From positions 186,001 through 250,000 of the forward strand of contig JAFFJZ010000069.1 in NCBI GenBank assembly GCA_018340375.1: a stretch of DNA of 64,000 nt, given 5' to 3'. The stretch comes from Gonatopus flavifemur (taxonomy: Eukaryota > Arthropoda > Insecta > Hymenoptera > Dryinidae). Shown here piece by piece: positions 20,830 to 33,940 of the stretch. Both the position numbers and the translations under genes were made by a program. Numbering within the stretch: the first letter of the stretch is position 1; every line of letters begins with the position of its first letter. The notes under the pieces were generated by a model that did no database searches, was not told where the DNA came from, and worked only from the letters and a program-made list of their open reading frames with translations.

Positions 20830-21880
20830 GGGAGGAAGATGTCGATGAAGAAGAATTGGGAGATTCAATTTTGAGATCAGAATTCGACAGGGCTTTAAAA
20901 GAATTGAAAAATAATAAAGCGCCAGGTACAGATGGCATAAGTGCGGACTTCTTCAAAGCATCCAGTCAAAGAACTCATGACGTACTGTTTGAATTGGTTA
21001 GAGATATAAACGAAAATGGAGAAGTACCGAAGGATTTCCAAAAGAATAAAATTCTCGCTATCCAGAAAAAACAAGGGGCAAACAAATGGGAGAACTACAG
21101 AACGATCAGTTTAACTTCACATGCTTCGAAAATAATGACCAAAATTATATACAGGAGGATGGAAGATGAAATAGAGAGTAGGTTGGCAGAAGATGAGTTT
21201 GGTTTTAGAAAAAATAGGGGAACGCGAGAAGCAATTTTAGCACGTATGGCAGTAATAGAGAAAAGGATAGCGCTGAAGAAATCTGTGTACATAGGTTTTG
21301 TAGATATACAAAAGGCTTTCAATAATGTGGACTAGGAGAAGATGTTTGCGATCCTGAAGAAGGTAGGAATTAATTTTAAGGATAGGAGAATAATATATGA
21401 ATTATATAAGAATCAAACCGCAATAATAGAAATAGAGGGTCAAAAAGGAAAAGCACAAATTAAAAGAGGAGTGAGACAAGGATGCTCACTATCGCCATTG
21501 ATTTTCAATTTGTATATAGAAGAAGCGATGAACGGAGTGAAGGAGCAAGTGCAATTCAAATTACAGATTCAAGGTGGAAATGTTAGTATGTTGAGATTTG
21601 CGGATGACATAGCTATATTAGCTACGAGTGATGCTGAGTTAGAAAATATTCTCAACACTATGAAAACAATATTACTAGAGGACTGTTGTATGAATATAAA
21701 TGAGGACGAAACAAAATTCATGATTTGAACAACAGCGAAAACAGCAAAAAGAACGAAAATCAAAATAGATGCAGAGACAATTCAGCAATCGAAAGAATTT
21801 AAATATCTAGGAAGCATAATTACAGAAAACGGTGAAAGCGAAAGAGATATAAGAGCAAGAGTAGCACAAGGAAAACAATT
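20830..21880 (+). pseudogene. RTE-type LINE RT (second copy; supplies the empty site)
   Basis: The frame begins near DVDEEELGDS and includes NNKAPGTDGISADFF, SLTSHASKIM, EFGFRKNRGTRE and FVDIQKAFNNVD. A TAG then follows at 21333-21335, with the frame resuming through GVRQGCSLSPLIF and FADDIAI, and the copy ends abruptly at about 21880 within the region matching 13170 of the other copy. At 21722-21745 it carries the same LINE site that holds the RAG1-like transposon in the other copy, here without an insertion. Confidence 0.88.
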
Positions 21881-21882
21881 CA

Positions 21883-22541
21883 GGTGAAAAAAATCATTTC
21901 GGACGCATCGAGCGGAAAAACCTACGATGTTTTCCAAACTCGGGTTGTTCAAAACCTTTGTCAGAGAATTGAATAAAGAAGGCGAAGCGTTTACTTATCT
22001 GAGAACCCTGTTTCAAAATCTTTCTCTAGCCAAAATCAAAGAAGGAGTCTTTGATGGTCCGCGAATAAGAAAACTGCTGAGAGATGAAAAATTCCAGACA
22101 TATTTGTCCCCTGTCGAAAATGCAGCCTGGGATTCGTTCAAGTTAGTTGTTTCTGGTTTCCTTGGGAATAATCAAGACCCAGAGTACAATATTATCGTTG
22201 CCAATTCGCTGAGGAATCATGCAAAAATGGGTATACAATACTATCCTATTCATCCTATTCCATTGTTTTTCATCCATATGTATTGTATCTCTTCAACTGT
22301 CCCAACAAGGATAAATATGTCTCTCAAGATCCATTTCTGACATTCTTACTTGAATGTTTTCCCGGAGGATTTGGGCGATATGAGTGACGCACATGGTGAG
22401 AGATTCCATCAACAACTGAAGTCCATGGAGCAACGCTACCAGGGATTTTGGGATGGAAGAATGATGGAAGATTATATTTGGTTTCTCATGAGAGAAACGG
22501 ATGCTACAAAAAACAAACGACAATCAAGACACCAAAATTAA
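21883..22541 (+). pseudogene. HGERFHQ-type ORF of an unnamed insect repeat family
   Basis: The frame from 21927 reads MFSKLGLFKTFVRELNKEGE, continues to a TGA at 22338-22340, then in the same frame through FPEDLGDMSDAHGERFHQQL and EQRYQGFWDGRMMEDYIWFL to a stop at 22541. I recognise the HGERFHQ...RYQG...DY.W pattern as part of a protein seen in many copies in insect genomes; its function is not known to me, and mobile-element origin is inferred. About 25 extra residues before NMSLKIHF look like unspliced or inserted sequence. Its 5' leader recurs at 61081-61130. Confidence 0.6.
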
Positions 22542-22807
22542 TTTTGACACTCATGTTACATTATGATATTGGAATAAAAATGATCCGAATCAATTAAACT
22601 TATGTATTAATGAACTCAAAATGGCAGAATAAAGAAAACGTTTGATTTTGGCACATGTACATGAATGGTCGTAACTTCATAAATACATCATTCTCTCCGT
22701 AAAACAGCGAACTTCCGGTAGAAAATTTAGTACGGGGTATATTTCCACGGTTTCTATCCTTCCTTGATAAAAAAGTAACTCCTCTAATAGACAAAATAGA
22801 GAAAATA

Positions 22808-23350
22808 GTGAATGAGAAAGAGAGGGAAGAAAGAAGAAATAATGTAGTGATAAAAGGGTTAGATTTAACTGAATCAGAAGGTAAAGAGTGGGTGGAGGAG
22901 TGGTGTAAAACGAAGCTAAAGGTGGAGGCTATTGTAGTTTTAGTAAGGATGAGTAGTAGGGCTATGATTGTAAAACTGAGCAATGAGGAAGAAAGGAGAG
23001 AAATATCAAATAATGAGAAGAAATTAGGAAGAGATCCAATATTTATAGACAATGATCTATCATGGAATGATAGGGAAACTCAAGAAAAAATAAGAAAATG
23101 GGTTGAAAAGCAAAAGAGCGAAGGAAAAAATGTCAAGCCGAGATATGAAAAGGTGTGCATAGGAGGTAAATGGGTTAACTGGGGAGAAATAGAAAATGAA
23201 GAAGTAGAAAGGGGAAGGGAAAGTGAAAGCGTAGAAAACAGGAAAGACGGGAATAGGCAAATACAGAGAGATGATAAAGAAGGGGAAAAAGAAGAGGATA
23301 GTGAAGAGGGTTTTCAGAAAGCACAGAAGGGAAAACTTCTAATAAAATAA
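22808..23350 (+). pseudogene. LINE ORF1-like protein
   Basis: 180 codons, very rich in Lys, Glu and Arg. It starts MNEKEREERRNNVVIKGLDL, a pattern like the RNA-binding part of LINE ORF1 proteins, and ends in a highly charged tail. It is directly followed by the endonuclease start at about 23400 in the same element, so it is the ORF1 of the LINE that continues at 29479. Coding integrity is unclear because the upstream frame is not open. Confidence 0.65.
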
Positions 23351-23399
23351 AGGATAAGAAAGAAAAAAGGATCAAATACGAAAAGCAAACGAGGAAAGA

Positions 23400-23594
23400 A
23401 GATGAAAATTGGAAATGTATTTTTTGGAATGTAACGGGATTGAGGAAAAAAGATAAAGATTTTTGAAAATATTCGTTGTGCTTTGACTTCATGAGTCTGA
23501 ATGAAACATGGTTACAGGAAAGGGATTGAATAAATATGTGTAATGAGCTTTCGAAAGAATATATATGGGGACATTTTTCAGCAAAAAAAGATAA
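23400..23594 (+). pseudogene. LINE endonuclease N-terminus, interrupted by a foldback element
   Basis: Reads WKCIFWNVTGLRKKDKDF, a TGA, then FMSLNETWLQERD and a second stop, then EYIWGHFSAKKD: the start of an APE-type endonuclease. At 23595 the frame is cut by the foldback element and resumes at 29479 with KKGRAKGGCIIGI. Confidence 0.8.
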
Positions 23595-26500
23595 CCCTGG
23601 TGGAGAGCGGAGTCGGACTATTTGTCACATTTTTAGACGCGCCGTAGTCGTGAAAGAGTCGTCAATTCAAACGATGATTTCCCAACGAAATCATCCGATT
23701 GTCCATTTGAGATTATGATCAACGTATAGGTTGAAGTCTCTAGAATTTATTACGGGGATTCAATTATAAAAATTCCTGCAGTACATGCGAATATGTAATG
23801 ATAAATACAATCGGAATCAATACATAGAATCGAGGCGAGAAACGACGTTGAGTAGGCGACACGGGTAGGGAAGAGGCGTGGCTTACGCAGAGAGCGGAGA
23901 AGTAGTAATGGGAGACCTTGTAACGGACGCCGTAGGTGCTGAAGAGACGCACGGGAGTCGTTCTATAGTCGCGAAAAATCCTGCATACCAGTTAATGTAA
24001 CTTCTCATCTTCTATAGTGATGAGGGCTCGATTGATTGCCACCCACAGGAATTTGCATGTTTCCTGCGATCGAAAGAGCTCTGATTTATGTTTTTGGAAT
24101 CATTCAGAGTTTCAGCAACGAGAGATACATCGATATGATTTGGTAGTCTTCCCAGAGTTGCTCAATAGTCGCACGAAATTCTCCGTACGAGGTGATGTAA
24201 TTTCTTATATTCAAAAGTGATGAGGACTCGATTGATTGATACTCGCATGGATTTGAATGTTCCCTGCGATCGAAGGAGATCAATAGTACGTTTTCGAAAT
24301 CCTCCACAGTTTGAGGAACGAGCGATAGGTCGATATGATTTGGCAGTCGTGCTAGAGTCGCTCAATAGCCGCGATGAAAGTGAGGAGAGAGAGAGAGCGG
24401 CAGTTCCTTCAATCAAATCTTGCTGAACTCACTCATGTGAATCGATGACCTATATTTCCATACATTTCCCTCCTTCAGTTGGGCACATGCAGGTGCAAGA
24501 ACATCATTTTAACTGAACAATGCATGAAAATTGACGAGAAAAACACTGTTAGGAACATTCTTGAATTTTACACGAAATGTTCTATGAAATATCGTATTGT
24601 TAAGCTGAAATCAATAATAGATTCGAATTGAATATTAGCGATGGAATTTCACAATTTCCTACCGAACTTTGAGCATGAATTATCAAATTTCACAAATATG
24701 TCATTGGAATGAAGAAAAAAACTGTTAACATTCGAAACAGAATTCTTAGCATTCGAGCATGATATTCTTGGACTCAATATTATAATATTGAATTCATCTT
24801 AGGAATACCTATGTTTTCTCCTATTCTATCGTGATCAATGCCTAATCGATTGATACCTGCAAGGATTCGAAGGTGTCCTGAACATATGAGAGGTCGGGGA
24901 TACGATCCAGAAGTCTTTTATACACTGACGAACAAGAAATGTGTAGATACCATGGGGTAGTCTTGCTGGAGTTCCTCGATAGTCACAAAATATTCATCGT
25001 ACCAGTCAATGTACTTTCTAATATTCTATCGTGATGAAGGGTCAATTAATTGACACCCGCGTGATTCGAATGTTCCCTCTAATTGTAACAGCTAGAATCT
25101 ACGTTTGGAGGATCCTTCATAGTGTGCAGAACGAGAGACAATTGTATATGATACGGTAGTTGCGGTGGAGTTGCTCAATAGTCGCGAACAATTCCCCGTA
25201 CGACATAATGTAATTTCTTATATTCTACAATGATGAGGACTCGATTGATTGATAACCGCATAGATTTGCATGTTCCCTGCAATCATAAAAGCTCCAATGT
25301 ACGTTCGCGAAATCATTCACAGTTTGAGGAACGAACGATAAGTCGATATGATTAGGTATTCGTGCTGGAGTCATTCAATAGTCGCGAACAATTCTCCATA
25401 CGTGTTAATGCATTTTCTCATATCCTACAGTAATGAGGGCTCGATGGATTGGAACCCGCATGGTTTTGAATGTTTCCAGCAATCAGAAGAACGCAATTGT
25501 ACGTTTCAACGCAAGCATTCATAGTTTGGGGAATAGTCACGATGAAAGGAAGGAACAGAAGCGCTAGTTGCTTCAATGAAATCTTGCTGAACCCTCATAT
25601 GTGGATCGATGGACGATATTCTCATACGCTTTCCTCTTCCGGGTGGACACCTCCCTGGCTGAAATGTCATATAGAATCGTATAGACCCTTGTAGGGTTTT
25701 ACGATCGGCCCAATAATCGCGCATCCATTAATGGGCCAATGGCACCCATCAATGGTTGACTGCTGGATGATAACTTGGGCCCAGCAATGGCGAAAAATAA
25801 ACGGCCAATGGAAGGGGTGATGAAAGGCCCAGTGATGGGCCGGTTATCGAGGGTTCTGATGTTGAAATACCTTATCAGCCAGTAATGGACCATATTTGGG
25901 CCAGCAATGGGGAATCAATCATTGGCCATTCAACACGAGCCACATATTCACCGATCATCGGCTTTGTTCCATGACTGGGCTTCCTGTATGGGGAATATCA
26001 TAGATTATGATTCAAAAACATGATAAGATTCACAGTTTCTATCATGTTTTTGAATCATTATTTATGATATTCTATACGATTCTATATGACATTCGAAGCA
26101 GGGCTGGGGGTTTCAAAACAACATTCGAACCGAGTAATAAATGGAAAAGCAGAAAACAACCCAGAAGTTTTCTTAGAGGCGTTCTATACCCGCCAAAAAT
26201 TCATCACAGGAATACATCTAATTTCTTATATTTTCTCGTGATGAGGGTTGAATCCATTGATACTCGCATGAATAAGAATGTTTTCTGCAATCATAAGACC
26301 TCACATGTATATTTTCGGGAGCATTTACAGTTTTAGAAACGAGCGAGTCGTCGTTATGATTTGGGAGTCGTGCTGGAGTTCCTCCATAGTCGCGATGAAA
26401 GTGCAGAACGAAAGCGCTAGTTTCTTCAATGGAATCTTGCTGACCTCTCGTATGTGAATCGTTGGACGATATTTTCATACTCCTATTATTCTCTCCTCCT

Positions 26501-29478
26501 TCAGTTGGACACATGGAAGTTTAAGAACATCATTGAAACAGAATAATTCATGGAAACGAACGAAATGATCGATGTTAGAACAATTCTTTGATTTTACACC
26601 CAATGCTACATGAAATATCGTATTTCCATGCTGAAATCAATAATAGTTCTGAATTTGATATTCGTCTTATAACATAATTTACACATATAACTCCACTCTC
26701 ATACATTCAGTTCGATAATTTCCCACTCAAGTCAACAATGGTTCATCAAATTGCACAAATATATCATTGAAATTCGAAAGAACAGTATTAACGTTCAGAA
26801 CGAAATTCTCAACAATTCGCATGATGCACGGAGATGAAAACTAAGAATAATGTTCCTAATCTGACAATAAAATATTTTCATAAATCAACTCACAATACAT
26901 ATGGTGAAAATATGACCGTCACTATCGCTCAACTGCCAACAATACTAATTTCGTCTATGGCGCAGTCATGAGCCATTATTGAGCCGATCGTAAAACCCTA
27001 CAAGGGTCTATACGATTCTATATGACATTTTAGGCAGGGAGGTGTCCACCCGGAAGAGGAAAGCGTATGAGAATATCGTCCATCGATCCACATATGAGGG
27101 TTCAGCAAGATTTCACTGAAGCAAATAGCGCTTCTGTTCCTTCCTTTCATCGCGACTATCGAGCAACTTCACCGCGGATACCGTGTCATATCCACGTTTC
27201 TCTCGTTCTCCAAACTATGAATGCTTGCGTTGAAACGTACAATTGCGTTCTTCTGATTGCTGGAAACATTCAAAACCATGCGGGTTCCAATCCATCGAGC
27301 CCTCATTACTGTAGGATATGAGAAAATGCATTAACACCTATGGAGAATTGTTCGCGACTATTGAATGACTTCAGCACGAATACCTAATCATATCGACTTA
27401 TCGTTCGTTCCTCAAACTGTGAATGATTTCGCAAACGGACATTGGAGCTCTTATGATCGCAGGGAACATTCAAATCCATGCGGTTATCAATCAACCGAGT
27501 CCTCATCATTGTAGAATATAAGAAAATGCATTACCTCGTATGGAGAATTGTTCGCGACTATTGAGCAACTCCACCGCGACTACCATCCCATATCAACGTT
27601 TCTCTCGTTCCCCAGACTATGAATGACTTGTGAAACGTACATTTGAGCTCTTACAATTGGAGGGAACATCCGAATCCATTAGGGTAATAATCAATCGAGC
27701 CCTTATCACTGGGATATAAGAAATTACATTATGTCATACGGGAAATTGTTCGCGACTATTGAGCAACTCCACCGCGACTACCGTATCATATACAATTGTC
27801 TCCCGTTCTGCACACTATGAAGGATCCTCCAAACGATTCTAGCTGTTACAATTAGAGGGAACATTCGAATGACCGCGGGTGTCAATCAATCGACCCTTCA
27901 TCACGATCGAATTTTAACAATTACATTGACTGGCATGATAAATATTTCGTGACTATCGAGGAACTCCAGCAAGACTACCCCGTGTATCTACATATTTCTT
28001 GTTCTTCAGTGTACAAAAGACTTCTGGATCGTATCCCCGACCTCTCATATGTTCAGGACACCTTCGAATCCTCGCAGGTATCAATCGATTAGGCATTGAT
28101 CACGATAGAATAGGAGAAAACATAGGTATTCCTAAGAGGAATTTTTCGCGACTAAAGAACGCCTCTCCGAGAACGCTCGGATCACTGTAAAAATAATCTG
28201 CTCCCAACTCCATGAAAATCCTATGGAGTTTCACACGTAATTAGTTTATTGAATTCAATATTATAATATTGAGTTCAAGAATATCATGCTCAAATGCTAA
28301 GAATTCTGTTTCAAATGTTAACAGTTTTTTTCTTCATTCCAATGACATATTTGTGAAATTTGATAATTCATGCTCAAAGTTCGGTGGGAAATTGTGAAAT
28401 TCCATCGCTAATATTCAATCCAAATCTATTATTGATTTCAGCTTAACAATACGATATTTCATAGAACATTTCGTGTAAAATTCAAGAATGTTCCTAACAG
28501 TGTTTTTCTCGTCAATTTTCATGCATTGTTCAGTTAAAATGATGTTCTTGCACCTGCATGTGCCCAACTGAAGGAGGAAAATGTATGGAAATACAGGTCA
28601 TCGATTCACATAAGTGAGTTCAGCAAGATTTGATTGAAGGAACTGCCGCTCTCTCTCTCCTCACTTTCATCGCGACTATTGAGCGACTCTAGCACGACTG
28701 CCAAATCATATCGACCTATCGCTCGTTCCTCAAACTGTGGAGGATTTCGAAAACGTACTTTTGATCTCCTTCGATCGCAGGGAACATTCAAATCCATGCG
28801 AGTATCAATCAATCGAGTCCTCATCACTTTTGAATATAAGAAATTACATCACCTCGTACGGAGAATTTCCTGCGACTATTGAGCAACTCCGGGACGACTA
28901 CCAAATCATATCGATGTATCTCTCGTTGCTGAAACTATGAATGATTCCAAAAACATAGATTAGAGCTCTTTTGATCGCAGGAAACATGCAAATTCCTGTG
29001 GGTGGCAATCAATCGAGCCCTCATCACCATAGAAGATGAGAAGTTACATTAACTGGTATGCAGGATTTTTCGCGACTATAGAACGACTCCCGTGCGTCTC
29101 TTCAGCACCTACGGCGTCCGTTACAAGGTCTCCCCACTCCCATTACTACTTCTCCGCTCTCTGCGTAAGCCACGCCTCTTCCCTACCCGTGTCGCCTACT
29201 CAACGTCGTTTCTCGCCTCGATTCTATGTATTAATTCCGATTGTATTTATCATTACATATTCGCATGTACTGCAGGAATTTTCATAATTGAATGCCCGTA
29301 ATGAATTCTAGAGACTTCAACCTATACGTTGATCATAATTTCAAATGGACAATCGGACGATTTCGTCGTGAAATCATCTTTTGAATTGACGACTCTTTCA
29401 CGACTACGGCCCGTCTCAAAATGTGACAAATAGTCCGACTCCGACACGACTACGGCGCGCCTCCGCTCTCCACCAGGG
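23595..29478. mobile_element. 5.9 kb foldback element with tandem-repeat arms
   Basis: Ends CCCTGGTGGAGAGCGGAG and its complement. The left arm (23595 to about 25710) and the right arm (about 26980 to 29478) are long inverted copies. Each arm is largely a tandem array of about 200-bp units sharing a GTGATGAGGRCTCGATTGAT-like core (left units near 24015, 24208, 24828, 25023, 25225, 25425; right units near 27298, 27500, 27690, 27885, 28085, 28815, 29008). The middle (25710-26980) has GGGCCAAT-rich sequence, one further repeat unit near 26225 and a small hairpin at about 25988-26082. No transposase is present. It sits in a LINE endonuclease frame with a 2-base AA at both junctions. Confidence 0.85.
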
Positions 29479-32400
29479 AATAAAAAGGGCAGAGCTAAAG
29501 GGGGATGTATCATAGGGATAAAGAAACAGAGGTTACATGTAAACTCAACGGATTCAATAGTAAAAGAGGAAAGGAAGGAATAATAGTAACGGAAATGGAA
29601 ATAGGGCAAGAAAAAATGGAAATTTGGTCGGTGTATAATAGAGGATATCTGGGTGGAATAATTGAAGATTTGAGGAAAGAAGAAACTGAAGAGGCTAATT
29701 TAATAATTGGGGGAGATTTCAACAATAGGAAAGGAGAGGAAGGCCTGCTAGGAGAAAATATAGAAGGATGGATCATAAGAAAAGGAAAAAGTGAAGATAA
29801 AGTAAAAAGTAATCAAGGTGAGGAGTTGATGGAGTTGATAAGAGGAAAGGGCTGGTATCTTTTGAATGGAAGTGTAGAGGGTGATAAGAAAGGAGAATAG
29901 ACATATGTAGGAGCGAGAGGACATTCTGTAATAGATTTATGTATTATAAACGAAATAAGCATAGATAATAAATTATATAATTAATAATAAATTATAAAAT
30001 TAATAGATAAATTTAAGAATTTTAAAGTGGGGGATAGAATAGATTCGGACCATATGCCTTTAGAATTATGTTCAAGACTAGAGAATAAGATTGAAGAATT
30101 GGAAGAGGGAAGAAAAGAAGAATACTCTAAAATTAGATGGGATGAAGGAGCAATAAAGTTATACAAGGAGGAAACTGATAATATAGAAGAGATGAAAGAA
30201 GACACAGAAGGAAGTAAATGGAGTCAATTGAAAGAAACAGTTACTAATGCAATGACTAAAGAAAACATAATTATAAAATCCATTGGCCATAAGTATTGGT
30301 GGGATAAAAGTTGTACAAGATGGAAGAGAGCAGTATATGGAGAGAAGGAAAGATTGAAAAAAACTGCTTTTTGGAGAAGAAAAAGGAAATGCTGCAACAC
30401 TTCGAGGTAAAAAAAGATGAGAAAAAGAAACAATATGGAAAAGTCTAAAAAAGGAGAAGGATATTTGGAACTATTTGAACAGAAGAAGAAATAGGAGAAG
30501 AAAAGTGAAAAACAAGATAAAACAAGATGAATGGGTGAAACATTCCAAGGAATTGTTAGATGGCTCCATGGTTGATACAGAACTGTGTTGAAGGGAGAAA
30601 GAAGAGACAATACAAGTTAGTCTAATAGGAAAAAACGGGAAGTTAGAGATAGAAGAGATTATTACGGCAGTGGAAAGGCTTAAAGAAAAAAAGCAGCAGG
30701 TGTGGATGGTATACCAGGTGAAGCGTGGTTGTATGCAGGAGTAGGAGTGATGGCGAGATTAATAGAATCGATGATGGAAATCTGGAAAGAGGGTACAATA
30801 CCCTCAGACTGGGAAAAAAGTATTATTGTACCGATACATGAAAAGGGTAATTTAGAGGAGGTGAAAAATTATCGGGCTATAGCCTTACTCTGCACGGCGT
30901 ATAAAATATACACACAAATTTCAAGAGGAAGGTTAGAGGAAGAAATTGGAAAAAAAACCGCCTACCGGGAGGCCAAGCGGAATTCAGGGAGGGCCGATCC
31001 ACTATGGATAACATTTACGTGTTGAATCACTTCATAAATAGAAAGGGAGAGGGGGAAAAGTTATTCGCGTTGTTTCTGGATCTTCAGGCGGCATTTGATA
31101 CGGTGAACCGGAATGAACTATGGAAACACCTGGGGGATATGGGAATAAACAGTTACCTGGTGGATAGAATGACAAAGTTATATAGTGAATCGTGTACCAA
31201 AGTAAGAAGCGAAGAGGGGATAACAGAGGCATTTTGGACAACGAAAGGTAAAAAACAAGGGTGTTGTTTAAGTTCTGTTCTCTTTGGCCTTCATATTTTT
31301 GATTTGGATGCTACAATAAGACGAAGAAATGTAGGAGGAGTAAAATTAGGTGAAGAAAGGATTTGGTCATTAGCATATGCTGATGATATGGTGATTTTGG
31401 TTAGAAATAGAGAGGCCATGATATGATAGAATCAGTAAGGAGATATTTAAAAGGCAAGGAATTGATAGTAAATGTGGCAAAAACAAAAACCCTGATATTC
31501 AATGAACGAAATCCTAAGAAGAATCAAAAAAGGAAATAGAAATGGGGAAATGAGGAAATAGAGGAGGTGGAGAAGTTCAAGTATTTGGGATTCACTCTTG
31601 ATAGAATGGGAAATCATAAGGATCATATGAAGGAATTGAAGATAAAGGGAAGAATAGTGGCGAATAAAACTTGGGGTCTGGGAAAATGGATCTGCAAATA
31701 TGATTACGTAAGAAGATGGAAGCTGTGTATATATTCAGTCAATAGCATAATGGCATATGGAGTAGAGTTATGCGGATGGGGGGAAGAAAAAACAATTAGA
31801 AAAAGTGTTGATGGACTATATGTAAGAGGGATATTTAAATTAGATATAAGAACACCGAGATATGTTATAATTAAAGAGCTAGGCATTGATAAATTGAGGG
31901 TAGAATGGGGGATAAGTGCGATAAAATTTGATGAGAAGATTGCAAATATGGAAGAGAACAGATTGGTTAAAATATGTTGGAAAGGAAAAGAGAATAGAGG
32001 AAAGGAAGACAGGTATAGTATAGAAAGAGAAAAATGTTTCAATAGAATAGGATTCAGTAAAATGGAGGTAGATAGGAAGAGATTATTGGGAATGGACATG
32101 AAACACATATTTAGGAATACAGAAAGGGATCTAAAAAAACAAGAAAAAGAACATATGATTGAGAATAGTAGATATATCACGAGATATAAGAGAATAAAAA
32201 GCATGAGGGTCCAAGATATGTATGAAAGAAAAATATAGGAAAGGAGGGATGAGGGGAAGGAATTACAACTTTATATGAATTCAGATGTGGGAATTTGCAG
32301 GAAGGGAATAAATATTGTATATCTGGTGAGGAAAGAAATTGTGTATTCTGCAAAAAAGAGATTGAAACATTAGAGCATTTAGTAATTTGTGATAATACGA

Positions 32401-32530
32401 AGTATATATTTGAGGTTTTTGAGGAGAATAATATAAATTGGTTAATAGATGATAATTTGAACACAGATAAAGCAAAAATACTATTGAGATTATGGAAAGA
32501 GAAAGAGAAGAAGAAAAGGCATAGAAATTA
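29479..32530 (+). pseudogene. LINE ORF2: endonuclease remainder, RT and zinc knuckle
   Basis: The LINE continues after the foldback element. Motifs in order: GGCIIGI, IIGGDFNNRKGE (endonuclease catalytic GDFN), GVDGIPGEAWL at about 30700, NYRAIALL, LFLDLQAAFDTVNR, KGKKQGCCLSSVLF, LAYADDMVIL (RT active site), FKYLGFTLDRMG, MAYGVELCGWG, and a C-terminal CVFCKKEIETLEHLVIC zinc-binding segment at about 32340. Many frameshifts and stops separate the pieces (for example at 29898, 30408, 31025, 31426 and 32236). Composition is strongly purine-rich on the sense strand. It is a Jockey/R1-like non-LTR element; the exact clade is not determined. Confidence 0.85.
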
Positions 32531-33592
32531 AGTAGATATGATTAGAGGTGAGATGATAAGAGTATAGTAAGGATAAGACAGAGATAGGATTTCAAAGGGT
32601 TAAATTAAGAAGCCAAAATACAGCGAATGATTCATAAAAAAAATTCAATTAGAAACTAAAAACTACGAAAAATCTGACATGGCTGTGAAATTAAGTATTA
32701 TAAGGAATTAGAGCAAGATTACGAATGTATTATACAGTACATTGTTACATCAAAACTATTACAGATTATAGTTTATCTACAACGCTGGGTAGTATAAAAG
32801 GAATACATTGAGTCATCGAGCCCAATGCTCCCTCCGATAACCCACTTTAGCTAGGAGACGAACCTAGACGAGGACTGGGGAGAGGATTATGTTTGAAAAT
32901 AATGAGATTGTTGATTTTATGCTGAAATGTATGGTACTATATTCTAGAAGAGGTGGAGGTTACAAAATGTTTGAAAAGAATTTGTTATATTCAAAATAAT
33001 CTTAGTATAACTGATTATATCGTCATCGAGTATGATATAATTCCACGTATAACCAGTTATACAGTTATCGAATCCAAATTTTAATACTACTTTACATATA
33101 GCTTGACCATTTATATATTGAATGGTTTAAATGTGTTGTACGATTAGTAAAAAGAGACACGAGGACTTCGTTTAGCTCTTGTAGTGTTGAAAAAAAAAGA
33201 GAAGGAGAATGGGGCTTCTTCTAAAAATGTTTTTGTGTAACAGTGATATTCAATTTGGAAAACTATTCAATCTGGGAAACTGAAAAGGGAAAGAAAACAT
33301 AGTATTTTTCTTCCTAGAGATGACTCTGAGGGTCACTCAGTAATGATTTCTAGAAAATCTCATAGAGTTCATTTAGAACTTCTTATTTCATGAACATTGA
33401 TCGAAACCAATGTTCATAAACTTGCTGAAATAAGGGGATTAGGGAGGGATTTTGAGAAATTTCAGGTTGCAACTGGTTTCTCCTATAGTTTTGATTAGAA
33501 GATTTCTATTTAGAAATATCCAGATTGCTTATCATCACTAATTTCTCAGACAGGAAAAATAGGAAAGGAGAAGAATGAGGTATAAAGGGGTT
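32531..33592. other. No gene recognised
   Basis: AT-rich sequence without coding signals. It may include the LINE 3' region up to about 32600. Confidence 0.3.
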
Positions 33593-33940
33593 TTAATTGT
33601 CAGGGTGGGCTCTAAGTCTTTTGCAGGGGGAGCAATGTTGTTTATCGTCATACAAGAATTCACAAGGAGCACGTTGATTTCCTTGTGGAATTTGTGGTGG
33701 TAAAAGTACACCACGAATTCGAATGGATTCTTGTAGAACGAGTAAATTTTCTAACTCCAGAGTCTTTCTTTCTATAAACTTCTCTAGTTTTTCAAGACTT
33801 TTGAAATGATTGTTGAGCAATCTGCCCTTCAATTCTAGAGTCTCTGTCCGAATCCTCTGATGTTTCTCCTTTAATCTTCTCCTTGCAGAAGATATTGCAG
33901 TTTCAAGATGCAATATTTTCCGTTGTATATCGTATTCCAC
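33593..33940 (-). CDS. Hypothetical coiled-coil ORF, possible internal or last exon
   Basis: 115 codons. The first two thirds (ISSARRRLKEKHQRIRTETL through RKTLELENLL) are charged with heptad-like Leu/Ile spacing, as in a coiled coil. The C-terminus carries CEFLYDDKQHCSPCKRLRAH, with three Cys. A T-rich tract ending in TAG sits just upstream on the minus strand, so this could be an exon joined to upstream sequence. I do not recognise the protein. It could also be a fragment of an element. Confidence 0.35.
   Translation of the reverse strand: MEYDIQRKILHLETAISSARRRLKEKHQRIRTETLELKGRLLNNHFKSLEKLEKFIERKTLELENLLVLQESIRIRGVLLPPQIPQGNQRAPCEFLYDDKQHCSPCKRLRAHPDN

Noticed and set aside
23595..29478. 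CRISPR-like array (regular ~200-bp repeats)
   Set aside because: Units are long, diverged and arranged as inverted arms of one element in an insect genome; there is no short repeat and spacer pattern.
31704..32204. 166-codon minus-strand ORF
   Set aside because: It is the antisense shadow of the purine-rich LINE ORF2; the sense frame has the RT C-terminal pattern.
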